Counted from the stretch's first letter, positions 44,916-53,861 are shown. The stretch: DNA of 64,000 nucleotides from JAFAGX01 sp963759875 (GCA_963759875.1 CAVXBB010000010.1:1-64000); one strand, 5' to 3'. A program made the numbers and translations. The notes: a model not told the origin generated them from the sequence alone.

Positions 44916-46025
44916 CTACAGCTCAGCCACTTCGCAAAAAACCTTGATCGAGCCGTTCGGGTTCGTGAGCTTATTGAACAACTCGGAGTAGTTCTCTAAC
45001 CCGCGGACCGGATCGGTAAGGAGCCGGCTCATCCATCCCGGATATTCGGCTTCGGCTTGCGACATATCGCGCACGCCCATCTCAAAATATTCGCGATTGG
45101 CATTTACCGTCCCGACCATCACCTTGTTTCCGAGAACGAATTCCAGATTGATGCGGTCAGCCGGAACCCGAACCATGCGATCACCGCCCGTGACACTGGA
45201 TAAAACAAGAACACCGTTCTTGCCCAGCGCCTGCATGCTGTCGAAGACTACGCCGGAGTTGCCGGTCGCCTCGAAAATGAGATCAAAGGGCCCGAATTGT
45301 TTTCCGCCCTCGATGATGGGCACTTCCTGGGTGATGAGATAACGGGCGCCGATAGCTTCGATGAGCTCGGCGTTTAGATTCGGCTTGGGGTTCCGAGCGA
45401 ATGTGGTGACGTCAATTCCGCGCAGGCGCAGGGCAAGGGTTGCGAGGAGGCCGATGGTGCCCGCGCCCATTACGGCTGCACGGCGAGGGCGCCACACCTT
45501 CAGCCGGCGCTGGATCTCGTAAGCCTGATGGATCCCCTTTTCAACAACCGTGAAAGGTTCGAGCAGCACTCCTACGTGCTTCAAGCCTTGCGGCATCTTC
45601 ACGATATATTCGGCATCATCTACGTAATACTCGGTCAGGAAGCCGTGGCGCAGGCTGATGCCGCGTTCGAAATAGGTGTCATCGGTGGTCATGTCGTTGG
45701 TGCCGATGAGGTCGTAGAGGCTTCGGCCCGGGCGGCGAACTGTGGCCACGACGTAGTCGCCGGCCTTCAACTCAGTCACATTCGGACCAACCGCTTCCAC
45801 CTGGCCAAAACCTTCGTGGCCAATGACCAAAAAGTTATAACCGGGAGGGGCGGCTCCATACTCGGCGGCATTGATTTCTTTATCCGTGCCGTCTACGCCT
45901 ACACGCAGAACTTTAACCAGCACTCCCCGCCCATTGGGCACCTCATCGACTGTCGGCTTGTTCAGGTCGGCAAGGTGGACGCTGTTTGCTTTGCCAGGGA
46001 ATACACTGATGGCTTTCATTCTCAT
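44916..46025 (-). CDS. Glucose 1-dehydrogenase-like MDR enzyme
   Basis: A 369-residue medium-chain dehydrogenase of the glucose dehydrogenase type known from archaea and acidobacteria. VGVDGTDKEINAAEYG replaces the usual CGTD (Val-Asp-Gly-Thr-Asp), GHEGFGQVEAVG is the zinc-site His-Glu, LLEPFTVVEKGIHQA follows, and AAVMGAGTIGLLATLALRLRG is the Rossmann loop. The C-terminal GDH domain (NKVMVGTVNANREYFEMGVRDM) is typical. It oxidises glucose to gluconolactone using NAD(P). It follows the GH63 gene by 22 bases, which suits removal of the glucose that enzyme releases. The ATG at 46025 or 46019 is preceded by GGAGAAATGA. Confidence 0.9.
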   Translation of the reverse strand: MRMKAISVFPGKANSVHLADLNKPTVDEVPNGRGVLVKVLRVGVDGTDKEINAAEYGAAPPGYNFLVIGHEGFGQVEAVGPNVTELKAGDYVVATVRRPGRSLYDLIGTNDMTTDDTYFERGISLRHGFLTEYYVDDAEYIVKMPQGLKHVGVLLEPFTVVEKGIHQAYEIQRRLKVWRPRRAAVMGAGTIGLLATLALRLRGIDVTTFARNPKPNLNAELIEAIGARYLITQEVPIIEGGKQFGPFDLIFEATGNSGVVFDSMQALGKNGVLVLSSVTGGDRMVRVPADRINLEFVLGNKVMVGTVNANREYFEMGVRDMSQAEAEYPGWMSRLLTDPVRGLENYSELFNKLTNPNGSIKVFCEVAEL

Positions 46026-46047
46026 TTCTCCGTTCAGATTGATACTA

Positions 46048-48732
46048 TTAATCCGCGAACATGAGTCCAGTGGCTCGTTCGCGTTTTGTACGTTTGCGTG
46101 ATTCGCCGCTTTGCTGCAGCATTTTGGTAACGAGACCGGTCCAGCCGGTCTGATGACTTGCGCCTACGCCCCTGCCGGTGTCGCTATGGAAGTATTCGTG
46201 AAAGAGAATCAGGTCGTTCCAGTTGGGATCGGTCTGGAATTTTGGGACATCGCGATGCACCGGACGTTCGCCCTTGTCGTCGCGCAGGAAGATCTTAGAT
46301 AAGCGGCGCGAGAGCTCGGCCGCTACTTCCGACAACGTGAGCATGTTTCCCGAGTGCGAGGGAAATTCGACTTTGAAATCGTCACCGAGGTAGTGATGGA
46401 ATTTCTGGAGCGACTCAATCAACAGATAATTCATCGGGAACCAGATCGGCCCGCGCCAATTGGAATTTCCACCAAAGAGGCCGGTGCTCGACTCCGCCGG
46501 TTCATAGTTGACGCGATACTCCATTCCGTTTACCGCCAGTGTGTACGGATGCTCCTTGTGATAGCGGGAAAGCGCTCGGATTCCATAGGGTGACAGGAAC
46601 TCGTTCTCATCAAGCATGAACTGAAGCACGCGGTGCAGCTGGTCGCGGCCAACAATAGACAACAATCGTCTTTCCCCTTTGCCGCGAGTGCGCATGCACG
46701 CCACGTTACCGATAAGATCAGGTCGATTGTCGATAAACCATTCAAGGCGGCGCTTGAATCCGGGCAAGCGGTCGAGCAGTTCGGGTTCGAGTGTCTCAAC
46801 CGCAAATAGCGGTATCAGCCCGACCATAGAGCGAATTCGCATGGGATGTTTTCGGCCATCTGGGAAGCGCAGCACGTCGTAGAAAAAACCGTCCATCTCA
46901 TCCCAGAGGCCCATCCCATCATTGCCGCGATGGGTCATAGCGTGAGCGATGTAGATGAAGTGCTCCCAGAATTTGCTGGCCACGTCTTCGTACGCAGGAT
47001 CCTCGCTGGCGAGTTCCAGAGCAATCGCCAGCAGATTCAGCGTGTACATCGCCATCCAGCTAGTACCGTCCGACTGCTCGATATAGCCGCCGGTGGGCAG
47101 AGGAGCACTGCGATCGAAAACGCCAATGTTGTCTAGCCCGAGGAAGCCGCCCTGGAAAATGTTCATGCCATCGGCATCTTTGCGATTCACCCACCAGGTA
47201 AAATTCAGCAGCAATTTATGGAACACGCGCTCCAGGAATGCGCGATCACCTTTGCCACAGCGCTTTTTGTCAATCTTGTAAACCCGCCACGCGGCCCAGG
47301 CGTGGACCGGGGGATTCACATCGCCAAGGGCCCATTCGTAAGCTGGGAGCTGCCCGTTGGGATGCATGTACCACTCGCGCAGCAAGAGAACGAGTTGCTC
47401 TTTTGCAAATTCGCAATCTACCAACGCCAGCGGCACGCAGTGGAAGGCCAAGTCCCACGCGGCATACCAGGGATACTCCCACTTGTCGGGCATTGAGATG
47501 ACGTCTGCGTTATAAAGGTGCGGCCATTGACTATTGCGACCGCTGGTCCGCTCAGACGGCGGAGGGGGATTGCCAGGATCACCTTCGAGCCATTGTTTGA
47601 TGGTGTAGTGATAGAACTGCTTGGACCAAAGCATCCCGGCAAAACCTTGGCGCATGACATTCTGCGCGTCAGCGGAGAGATCCTGGGGAATCACCGTGCG
47701 GTAAAATTCGTCCGCCTCGCTCTTCCGAAGAGCGAATAGCCGATCGAAGCCTTCAAATGCGGTTCGAGACACTCCAGAGAATTCGATATCGGTCAACCTC
47801 AGACGCAGCGTCACTGTCCCACCGCCAGGAATCTGCAAGGCGTAGTGCGCTGATGCCTTGCTTCCCATGGCTTCAGGGACTACAGCATCTTTTTTCCCGT
47901 TCACTACATAATCATTGATTCCGTCTTTCACGCAGGCACAGCGGTTTTCCACACCGAACAGCCGCTTGTGATTGGTTTCGTTTTCCGTAAAGAGGAACTC
48001 AGGGGAACCCTCGCAATAGAGCCATCGTTTCCCCAGAGTCGGATGGTCGAGTTCAATCCCGCCCTGCACTTGCCGCATCTCCGGGCGCGCCTCTTCGGTC
48101 GCCCATGACCACGTATTGCGAAACCAGATCGTCGGTAAGAGTCTAAGTGGGGCAGTTTCCGGCCCGCGATTCGTACCAGTGATCTTGATCAAGATGTCTT
48201 CAACATCACCCTTCGCGTACTCGACGAAAACGTCGAAATAGCAATTTTCCTTGAACACGCCGGTATCGAGCAGTTCGAATTCAGGCTGGTCCTTTCCACG
48301 ACGGCGGTTTTCTTCGACTAATTGGGAGTAAGGAAATTCGGTTTGCGGATATTTGTAGAGATACTTCATGTACGAGTGCGTCGGCGTGCTGTCCAGATAG
48401 AAGTAGTATTCCTTCACGTCCTCGCCATGATTGCCTTCGCTGCCCGTCAATCCGAACAAACGCTCTTTGAGGATCGGATCACGCTCATTCCACAACGCCA
48501 GCGCGAAGCAAATGAGTTGGTGACGATCCGAGATACCCGCCAGTCCATCCTCGTTCCAGCGGTAAGCTCGGGAACGGGCATGATCGTGCGGGAGATACTC
48601 CCAGGCGTTTCCGTGCGGGCTGTAATCTTCGCGGACTGTGCCCCACGCGCGTTCGCTGAGGTACGGACCCCAGCGCTTCCAATGCTTCTTGCGCGATGCC
48701 GATTCCGACAGCCTGACTTCTTCTTGCGTCAT
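46048..48732 (-). CDS. GH63-like glucosidase (MGH1-type), 894 residues
   Basis: N-terminal part (WGPYLSERAWGTVREDYSPHGNAWEYLPHDHARSRAYRWNEDGLAGI), then a beta-rich domain. The C-terminal (alpha/alpha)6 barrel includes FYHYTIKQWLEGDP, WEYPWYAAWDLAFHCVPLALVD, WALGDVNPPVHAWAAWRVY, GLDNIGVFDRS, WMAMYTLNLLAIALELA, WDEMDGFFYDVLRFPDG and NSNWRGPIWFPMNYLLIESLQ. This is the wording of bacterial GH63 glucosidases, which remove glucose from alpha-linked oligosaccharides such as glucosylglycerate, mannosylglycerate or starch fragments. No signal peptide, so it acts in the cytoplasm. The ATG overlaps the previous stop (ATGA at 48729-48732). Confidence 0.92.
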   Translation of the reverse strand: MTQEEVRLSESASRKKHWKRWGPYLSERAWGTVREDYSPHGNAWEYLPHDHARSRAYRWNEDGLAGISDRHQLICFALALWNERDPILKERLFGLTGSEGNHGEDVKEYYFYLDSTPTHSYMKYLYKYPQTEFPYSQLVEENRRRGKDQPEFELLDTGVFKENCYFDVFVEYAKGDVEDILIKITGTNRGPETAPLRLLPTIWFRNTWSWATEEARPEMRQVQGGIELDHPTLGKRWLYCEGSPEFLFTENETNHKRLFGVENRCACVKDGINDYVVNGKKDAVVPEAMGSKASAHYALQIPGGGTVTLRLRLTDIEFSGVSRTAFEGFDRLFALRKSEADEFYRTVIPQDLSADAQNVMRQGFAGMLWSKQFYHYTIKQWLEGDPGNPPPPSERTSGRNSQWPHLYNADVISMPDKWEYPWYAAWDLAFHCVPLALVDCEFAKEQLVLLLREWYMHPNGQLPAYEWALGDVNPPVHAWAAWRVYKIDKKRCGKGDRAFLERVFHKLLLNFTWWVNRKDADGMNIFQGGFLGLDNIGVFDRSAPLPTGGYIEQSDGTSWMAMYTLNLLAIALELASEDPAYEDVASKFWEHFIYIAHAMTHRGNDGMGLWDEMDGFFYDVLRFPDGRKHPMRIRSMVGLIPLFAVETLEPELLDRLPGFKRRLEWFIDNRPDLIGNVACMRTRGKGERRLLSIVGRDQLHRVLQFMLDENEFLSPYGIRALSRYHKEHPYTLAVNGMEYRVNYEPAESSTGLFGGNSNWRGPIWFPMNYLLIESLQKFHHYLGDDFKVEFPSHSGNMLTLSEVAAELSRRLSKIFLRDDKGERPVHRDVPKFQTDPNWNDLILFHEYFHSDTGRGVGASHQTGWTGLVTKMLQQSGESRKRTKRERATGLMFAD

Positions 48733-48929
48733 TCGGATTCTCCTGCGCTAAGTACCCTTAACAGGCACGCAAATTCATCAGAAAATGCGTGTCCGGTTCC
48801 GGGAAGCACCAGATCAGCCAGGGTAGGTTGTTCAGACACTTCACGCTGGAATGGAGAGAGTTCACGAGCGTCAAGCCGGGAAAACATCTCGTTGTTCTCT
48901 AGTGCTGCCTGGATAATACCTCGGCGCAT
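48729..48929 (-). CDS. 66-residue protein coupled to the GH63 gene
   Basis: A small protein, MRRGIIQAALENNEMFSRLD, then ELSPFQREVSEQPTLADLVLPGTGHAFSDEFACLLRVL. The ribosome site is excellent (AAGGAGG, 5 bases before the ATG at 48929). Its stop overlaps the GH63 start by ATGA, so translation is coupled. No family known to me; no membrane span. It might be an accessory of the glucosidase or simply an uncharacterised conserved peptide. Confidence 0.6.
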   Translation of the reverse strand: MRRGIIQAALENNEMFSRLDARELSPFQREVSEQPTLADLVLPGTGHAFSDEFACLLRVLSAGESE

Positions 48930-48939
48930 GCGCTCCTCC

Positions 48940-49983
48940 TTATTTCTCCTCAACCTCAATTGCATGTCCATCTGGGTCTCTGACAACCACAGCTTTGGCG
49001 AATCCGAGCTGCTCAGTATGATTCACAACGACTCCAGAAGAAACAAAGTTGACTTGTGCGATGGCTAGACTGCGCGCAGCGCGGTCGGCACTCCCGGTTA
49101 TCAGAACCGTTTGCCGGTGCACGATGTCATTAGTGTGTTCGTCCGACGGGAAGGGTCGTCCATCACGTGGAGCGAGGTACTCCAGCAGTTCAATCCCTGG
49201 TCCACTTGTTCCGCGCAAAGCGGTAATGCGCAAATGGGCGCCAAACACGTTGTTCAGATGTTCCTGCTCGGTTCCGTAGTTTTCACTTTCTCCGGCTACG
49301 TGCATCCCGAGCAGGTCGCGGTAGAACTTGAGGCTAGCGTCAGTGTCCCAGACCACGATTGCCGTGTGGTCGATACCGAGAAACAGCTTGTCGGTCGGGC
49401 GATGCCACTTCTCCAGACCCTTGTCCGGAGGGAACTGCAGCACCTCTACCGGGTGCTGATCTGGATCCTTGAAATAGAACGCCGAGATGCCGGCGGCCTT
49501 CCTATTCCAGTCGGGAAGCCGCTGCGGCCCTGACGAAGCATATTCCACCTTGTTTTGCCGCAACCAGGCATACGCCTTGTTCATGTCACTCACGATGATC
49601 GCTATATGCTGGAACCACCGATCATTGCTGCGCGAGTCAACCGGGATCGGTCGACCCTTTGGCGCGAGATATTCAGTGAGCTCAATAGACTCATCACCGA
49701 GCTTCATGCGAACCACCCTCATTCGCAGTCCGAACACGCCTTCGAGGTGCTCGTAATTCTCCCCAGCGACCTCCGTGTCCGATACCTTTTCGAACGTAAG
49801 CACCTTCGAATAGAAGTCGACCGCACGGTCCATATCGGAGACGGTGATTCCGATCGCGTCGACACCCTCTACTAGAGCGAAGTGCTGTTGCGCAAACCCC
49901 TGGGGCACAGCCAGAGTTAGCAGGAGTGTCCAAATTGCCACAAAGCGCCGGTATGGACGAAGCAGTCTCAAGAGTCGGGTCAT
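48940..49983 (-). CDS. Exported two-domain VOC (glyoxalase/dioxygenase-fold) protein
   Basis: A 347-residue protein with an N-terminal signal peptide (FVAIWTLLLTLAVPQGFAQ). Two VOC modules follow: GVDAIGITVSDMDRAVDFYSKVL ... FQHIAIIVSDMNKAYAWLRQ with DPDQHPVEVLQFP, and GIDHTAIVVWDTDASLKFYRDLLGMHVAG ... VVVRDPDGHAIEVEE. The His and Glu metal ligands are present in both. Export of a VOC pair is unusual. It lies 6 bases after the GMC gene and 10 before the next, inside the operon. Substrate unknown. Confidence 0.88.
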   Translation of the reverse strand: MTRLLRLLRPYRRFVAIWTLLLTLAVPQGFAQQHFALVEGVDAIGITVSDMDRAVDFYSKVLTFEKVSDTEVAGENYEHLEGVFGLRMRVVRMKLGDESIELTEYLAPKGRPIPVDSRSNDRWFQHIAIIVSDMNKAYAWLRQNKVEYASSGPQRLPDWNRKAAGISAFYFKDPDQHPVEVLQFPPDKGLEKWHRPTDKLFLGIDHTAIVVWDTDASLKFYRDLLGMHVAGESENYGTEQEHLNNVFGAHLRITALRGTSGPGIELLEYLAPRDGRPFPSDEHTNDIVHRQTVLITGSADRAARSLAIAQVNFVSSGVVVNHTEQLGFAKAVVVRDPDGHAIEVEEK

Positions 49984-49989
49984 ATTTGG

Positions 49990-51618
49990 TTACCGAGTCA
50001 CCGCGAGTTCCCGGTCTTGCTTGCGGTTCCTTCTGTATTCAACCTCACAGACTCCGAGGCGCTGCAGCAGGTGATCACCGACCCGTAGAGCATTCGCCAT
50101 GATGGTGAGCGCCGGATTGACGGCGGCGCTCGACGGGAAGAAACTCCCGTCCACAACGTAGAGATTGTCAACCTCGTGCGCTTTGCAATTCACATCTAGC
50201 GCGGAAGTCTTCGGATTATTGCCAAAGCGGATTGTGCCATTCTGGTGCGCAACTCCCGCCAGTGGAATTCTTTGGCCGACATATAGACTTCGGGCGAAGA
50301 GTCCCTGATGGCATTCGTGCCCGTGGATCGAGCACGTGTTTTGTTTCATCGCCCTCTGCAGATGTGCTTTGAGCTGTTCGTGAGCTTTCAAATTATTAGG
50401 CGTGTAACTGAGCACAATTTCGCCGTCACGGTTGATCGTGACGCGATTGTTTGGATCGGGCAGGTCTTCTGAAGTAAGCCAGAAATCCAGCGAATGTTTC
50501 GCCATCAGCTCCAACGTGAAGCCGGGAGCAATCGCGGGAGCGCCGGCCCGCAATGTAATCGCGTCGAGCTTGCCGACGAAAGAGAGATGGCCCATCGGAT
50601 ATTCAAAGTCTTTTGACCCGAAATAAAAATCATTGACCGAGAGGGTCTTTTGAAAGATCGTTGGATTCGGGCACTTGGAAATCGCCATCAAAACAGAGTT
50701 CGTGTGTCCCGTATAATGGCGGCCAACCACGTCGGAACCGTTTCCCAAACCATTTGGGTGCCTATCATTCGCCGAACGTAACAACAGTGCAGCCGAATTG
50801 ACTGCGCCACAGGAAACCACCACGATGTCACCGGAATACGTCTCCAGAGTCCCGTGGCGCTTGACAACCACGTTCTGAACCTCGCGCCCGGAGCTATCGG
50901 TTTCTAGCCGCTTCACAAGCGCATTGGTCAGCAGAGTGACATTTGGATACCGCAGAGCCGGATCAACGCAGAGCACCTGCGCATCCGACTTCGCGTGAAC
51001 CAGACAGGGAAAGCCATCGCAGGTATTGCAGCGAATGCAGGGACTCAAACGAGGGTTCTGCTCATCCAACATCACGCCCAATGGAGTGTGAAACGGATTG
51101 AGTCCCGAGGCGTGGAAATCGTCGGCCAAATGCTGAATACGGGGTTCATGGCTCACCGCCGGCCAGGGATAAGCCTTTCCCGCTGCAGGTTCCGTCGGAT
51201 CTTCCCCGCGATTGCCGTGCACCTGGTAGAGGTGTTCGGCTTGCGTATAGTACGGCTCCAGTTCGTCGTAACTGATCGGCCAGGCAGGAGAGATTCCGCC
51301 GTGATGACGAATCTCTCCGAAATCCTTCTGGCGAAGGCGGAAGAGCGCAGCGCCATAGAATTTCGTGTTGCCGCCGACGTAATAATTGGTGTGTGGATGC
51401 AACTCTTTCCCATCCATGCCGCGCCACAATTCTTTGGTGTTGTACTTTGCATCGACATTGACGGCCTGCGGATTCCAGTTGTCCTTCTCGCGAGTGACAT
51501 AGTCGCCTCGTTCAAGAATCAGGATCCGCTTGCCTGAAGGAGCCAGGCGATAAGCGAGGGTGCCACCCCCGGCTCCTGTCCCGATAATGATCACGTCGAA
51601 CTGATTGTCGCGGCTCAT
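49990..51618 (-). CDS. GMC family oxidoreductase (FAD-dependent)
   Basis: A 542-residue flavoprotein. VIIIGTGAGGGTLAYRLAPSG is the FAD-binding fold, GGNTKFYGAALFRLR the flavin-contact region, and the C-terminal catalytic segment shows HGHECHQG and NLYVVDGSFFPSSAAVNPALTIMANALRVGD. A four-Cys stretch, SPCIRCNTCDGFPC, sits in the middle; similar clusters occur in large GMC enzymes of soil bacteria and might bind iron-sulphur or be structural. GMC enzymes oxidise alcohols or sugars. No signal peptide is evident. It is 26 bases after the DM13 gene, in line with a shared redox pathway. Confidence 0.92.
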   Translation of the reverse strand: MSRDNQFDVIIIGTGAGGGTLAYRLAPSGKRILILERGDYVTREKDNWNPQAVNVDAKYNTKELWRGMDGKELHPHTNYYVGGNTKFYGAALFRLRQKDFGEIRHHGGISPAWPISYDELEPYYTQAEHLYQVHGNRGEDPTEPAAGKAYPWPAVSHEPRIQHLADDFHASGLNPFHTPLGVMLDEQNPRLSPCIRCNTCDGFPCLVHAKSDAQVLCVDPALRYPNVTLLTNALVKRLETDSSGREVQNVVVKRHGTLETYSGDIVVVSCGAVNSAALLLRSANDRHPNGLGNGSDVVGRHYTGHTNSVLMAISKCPNPTIFQKTLSVNDFYFGSKDFEYPMGHLSFVGKLDAITLRAGAPAIAPGFTLELMAKHSLDFWLTSEDLPDPNNRVTINRDGEIVLSYTPNNLKAHEQLKAHLQRAMKQNTCSIHGHECHQGLFARSLYVGQRIPLAGVAHQNGTIRFGNNPKTSALDVNCKAHEVDNLYVVDGSFFPSSAAVNPALTIMANALRVGDHLLQRLGVCEVEYRRNRKQDRELAVTR

Positions 51619-51644
51619 GACCGTTCCCTTCGTATCTCAGGCAA

Positions 51645-52514
51645 TTACTGGTTCATTGCGGACATAGGCGTGCCGGCCGGATTCAGCGGAGCTGTGGCGA
51701 AGTTCACGCTGAAGCGCTTGCACCAAATCGTTACGGCGCGGTACTTGTTGAGGTCCAGATCAGAAGGCAGCTCGTAGTTCTGGTCGCCGATGTTGCCCTT
51801 AAGAGCGCCGACTTCCACAAATCCAGCCTGTTTCACGGTTTCGCTGTCGCTGGCGTCCTTGGCGGCAACTAGATAAACGTGCACATCAGGTCCGTTCGAT
51901 GTCTCGAAGTTCGTGAAGCGAAGGACACGCTTCCCGTCAGCCAGTTGGTAAACGGTGGCCTGGCCTGTGCCTTTGTGTGCGACATCGTGAAAATTCCCAG
52001 ATGAGAGGACCCGCGAGGCGCTATTTGAGTTCTGGCTTGAGCTCAGCGGCGCAGTCGCGAAATTCACGGCGAAACGCTGACACCAGATCGTGACAGCGCG
52101 GTACTTCGCGAGGTCGATGTCGGCAGGAATTTCGTAATTCTGATCGCCGATGTTGCCCTTGAGCGATCCGATTTCACGATAGCCGGCTTTTTTCACCATG
52201 TCGCTGTTAGTGGCGTCGTCAGCCGCGACCAGGTAAACATGGACATCAGGACCGTTGGACGTCTTAAAGTTTGTAAAGCGGAGAATGCGTTTGCCGTCCG
52301 AAAGCTGGTAGATACTGGCATTTCCACTTCCGTCGTGGGCGACGCTGTGGAAACTGCCCGAAGCTAGGATTGTTTCCGATACCGTACTTGCCGCGGAGGT
52401 CGGCATCGCTTCACTTACTTTGGCATTGACGAACAGCCGCTCAGGACGGAATGCCGCCCATGCAATGGCTGCCCCGAGAATAACTAAACCGTAGATCAGA
52501 TTCTTGCGCTTCAT
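51645..52514 (-). CDS. Double-DM13-domain protein, membrane-anchored or exported
   Basis: A 289-residue protein with an N-terminal hydrophobic segment (IYGLVILGAAIAWAAF). Two near-identical DM13 domains follow: LASGSFHSVAHDGSGNASIYQL ... YRAVTIWCQRFAVNFATAPL, and LSSGNFHDVAHKGTGQATVYQL ... YRAVTIWCKRFSVNFATAPL. Each has the IWC Cys and NGPDVHVYLVAA. The DM13 domain has been proposed, from comparative genomics, to be a redox module in electron-transfer chains with DOMON domains. The ATG at 52514 follows AAGGAGA and shares a base with the previous stop (TAATG). The two repeats are ~75% alike, so the duplication is fairly recent. Confidence 0.9.
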   Translation of the reverse strand: MKRKNLIYGLVILGAAIAWAAFRPERLFVNAKVSEAMPTSAASTVSETILASGSFHSVAHDGSGNASIYQLSDGKRILRFTNFKTSNGPDVHVYLVAADDATNSDMVKKAGYREIGSLKGNIGDQNYEIPADIDLAKYRAVTIWCQRFAVNFATAPLSSSQNSNSASRVLSSGNFHDVAHKGTGQATVYQLADGKRVLRFTNFETSNGPDVHVYLVAAKDASDSETVKQAGFVEVGALKGNIGDQNYELPSDLDLNKYRAVTIWCKRFSVNFATAPLNPAGTPMSAMNQ

Positions 52515-53416
52515 TAAATTGTCTCCTTGAGAGTGATTGGTGTTAACAAGCCTTTGTAGTTGCAACGGAAGATGCACCGCTTATCGTTGTCGTGGTGAAG
52601 CTTCGCGCAGAAAACTGCGTGCTTACCGCGAAGCCCCAGGTACAGTTGGGCGGCAAGCATCATGCCAAGTGGAGGTGCGGTGAAATAAACCCAGAGAGCG
52701 TTCCAGATGCGTCCCGGCATGGCTGATGCGAACGTGCGTGCCGGACTCATGCTCATACCCGAGAGCGGAGCTTCGATAGTGATGTAAGTGGCGACGAGAG
52801 CGCCCGCGATGATGCCTGTGAATCGGGCAACTCGCACGGAGTTCGAAACGTTTAGGACCATGGTCATCATCAGGAATGAGATAAGCAGTTCCGCCACAAA
52901 GGCGAAGGCTGTACCTTTCGCGCCGGGGATGGTTGCGGCGTAGCGCACGTTCTGATGGGCCATAGCTTCTCCCCACATCAGCGCGCTTAGGACCACGCCG
53001 AGAATCCCGCCAATGAATTGGGCGACGATGTAGAACGCTGCGTCCCATGGCTCGATTGTTCCGAGGCGGAAGAACGTGAGCGTAACCGACGGATTGAAGT
53101 GTGCGCCGGATTGCTTTCCCCAACGCGAATAAATAAGTGCGATGGCGGTCAGCCCCATCGCTATTCCAGTCAGAGCGCGACGAAGAAAGGCGCTCGGAAT
53201 CATCTGCCGAACGATAGAGCCTGGGTGTTGCAGAAGGACAGTGAAGCTGCATGCCGACACCATGAACAAGCCGAGGCATGCCGCTTCCATCAGATACTCC
53301 GGCCAGTGATTGGTGGCGGCCGAGATCGCAGCCGCAAACCAGGTTCGGCGTGCGGTTGGCCTCTCGGCCGTTCTAGCCGGCTCCTGCATTACTTCGCTCC
53401 TGATTCTTGTTTGCAT
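52514..53416 (-). CDS. MIP family channel (aquaporin/glycerol facilitator type) with NPS and SPA motifs
   Basis: A ~300-residue membrane protein with six predicted spans. The first pore motif is GAHFNPSVTLTF (NPS for NPA); the second is SMSPARTFASAM (SPA for NPA). Both asparagine-to-variant changes are at pore-lining loops, so selectivity probably differs from a standard aquaporin. A His/Cys-rich tail (CAKLHHDNDKRCIFRC) follows. It is the first gene of the operon; nothing but a few bases separates it from the DM13 gene. Passage of a small polyol, acid or peroxide is possible; the substrate is unknown. Confidence 0.87.
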   Translation of the reverse strand: MQTRIRSEVMQEPARTAERPTARRTWFAAAISAATNHWPEYLMEAACLGLFMVSACSFTVLLQHPGSIVRQMIPSAFLRRALTGIAMGLTAIALIYSRWGKQSGAHFNPSVTLTFFRLGTIEPWDAAFYIVAQFIGGILGVVLSALMWGEAMAHQNVRYAATIPGAKGTAFAFVAELLISFLMMTMVLNVSNSVRVARFTGIIAGALVATYITIEAPLSGMSMSPARTFASAMPGRIWNALWVYFTAPPLGMMLAAQLYLGLRGKHAVFCAKLHHDNDKRCIFRCNYKGLLTPITLKETI

Positions 53417-53589
53417 TCGCCCATCGGATTCGTCGCTCGGCTATTTGGTGACAAATCCATGACAAGAATTCATCTCCACTGGATTTGGCGTGCCGTGTCA
53501 CCTTTCGGTCAGATCGGAATCGAATGAAGATGAAGGTTGTACCTTGTGCAGTGCGAGGGGAATATCAAAATTCCCACAATGGAGGAGTC

Positions 53590-53820
53590 GTGGAGATTAG
53601 TTGCCTGGAAGTGATCCGGGAGCTTTCGAACTATATCGATAAAGGTCTTACATCAGAGTTAAGAGCTCAGATCACGGCACACCTGCCAACGTGCGAACAC
53701 TGTACAGCGATATATGATGGTTTGCGGAATACTATGACCCTTGTGGGAGATGGGCGGAGTTTTCAGTTGCCGGCGGGATTCAGTCAGCGCTTGCGCGCTG
53801 AGCTGACAAAAGAGCTCTGA
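53590..53820 (+). CDS. Zinc-finger anti-sigma-like protein (zf-HC2)
   Basis: A 76-residue protein: ISCLEVIRELSNYIDKGLTSELRAQITAHLPTCEHCTAIYDGLRNT. The HxxxCxxC motif with the leading Cys is the ZAS signature of anti-sigma factors that bind ECF factors. There is no membrane part. The GTG at 53590 has GGAGG 4 bases upstream; an ATG at 53524 in frame is possible. It faces the ECF gene at 53862-54533 (convergent, 41 bases apart), which is its most likely partner, although such pairs are usually co-directional. Confidence 0.8.
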   Translation: MEISCLEVIRELSNYIDKGLTSELRAQITAHLPTCEHCTAIYDGLRNTMTLVGDGRSFQLPAGFSQRLRAELTKEL

Positions 53821-53861
53821 TCGTTCAGTTCAAAATGGTTTTCTGAAACGCTGCTCGCCCC

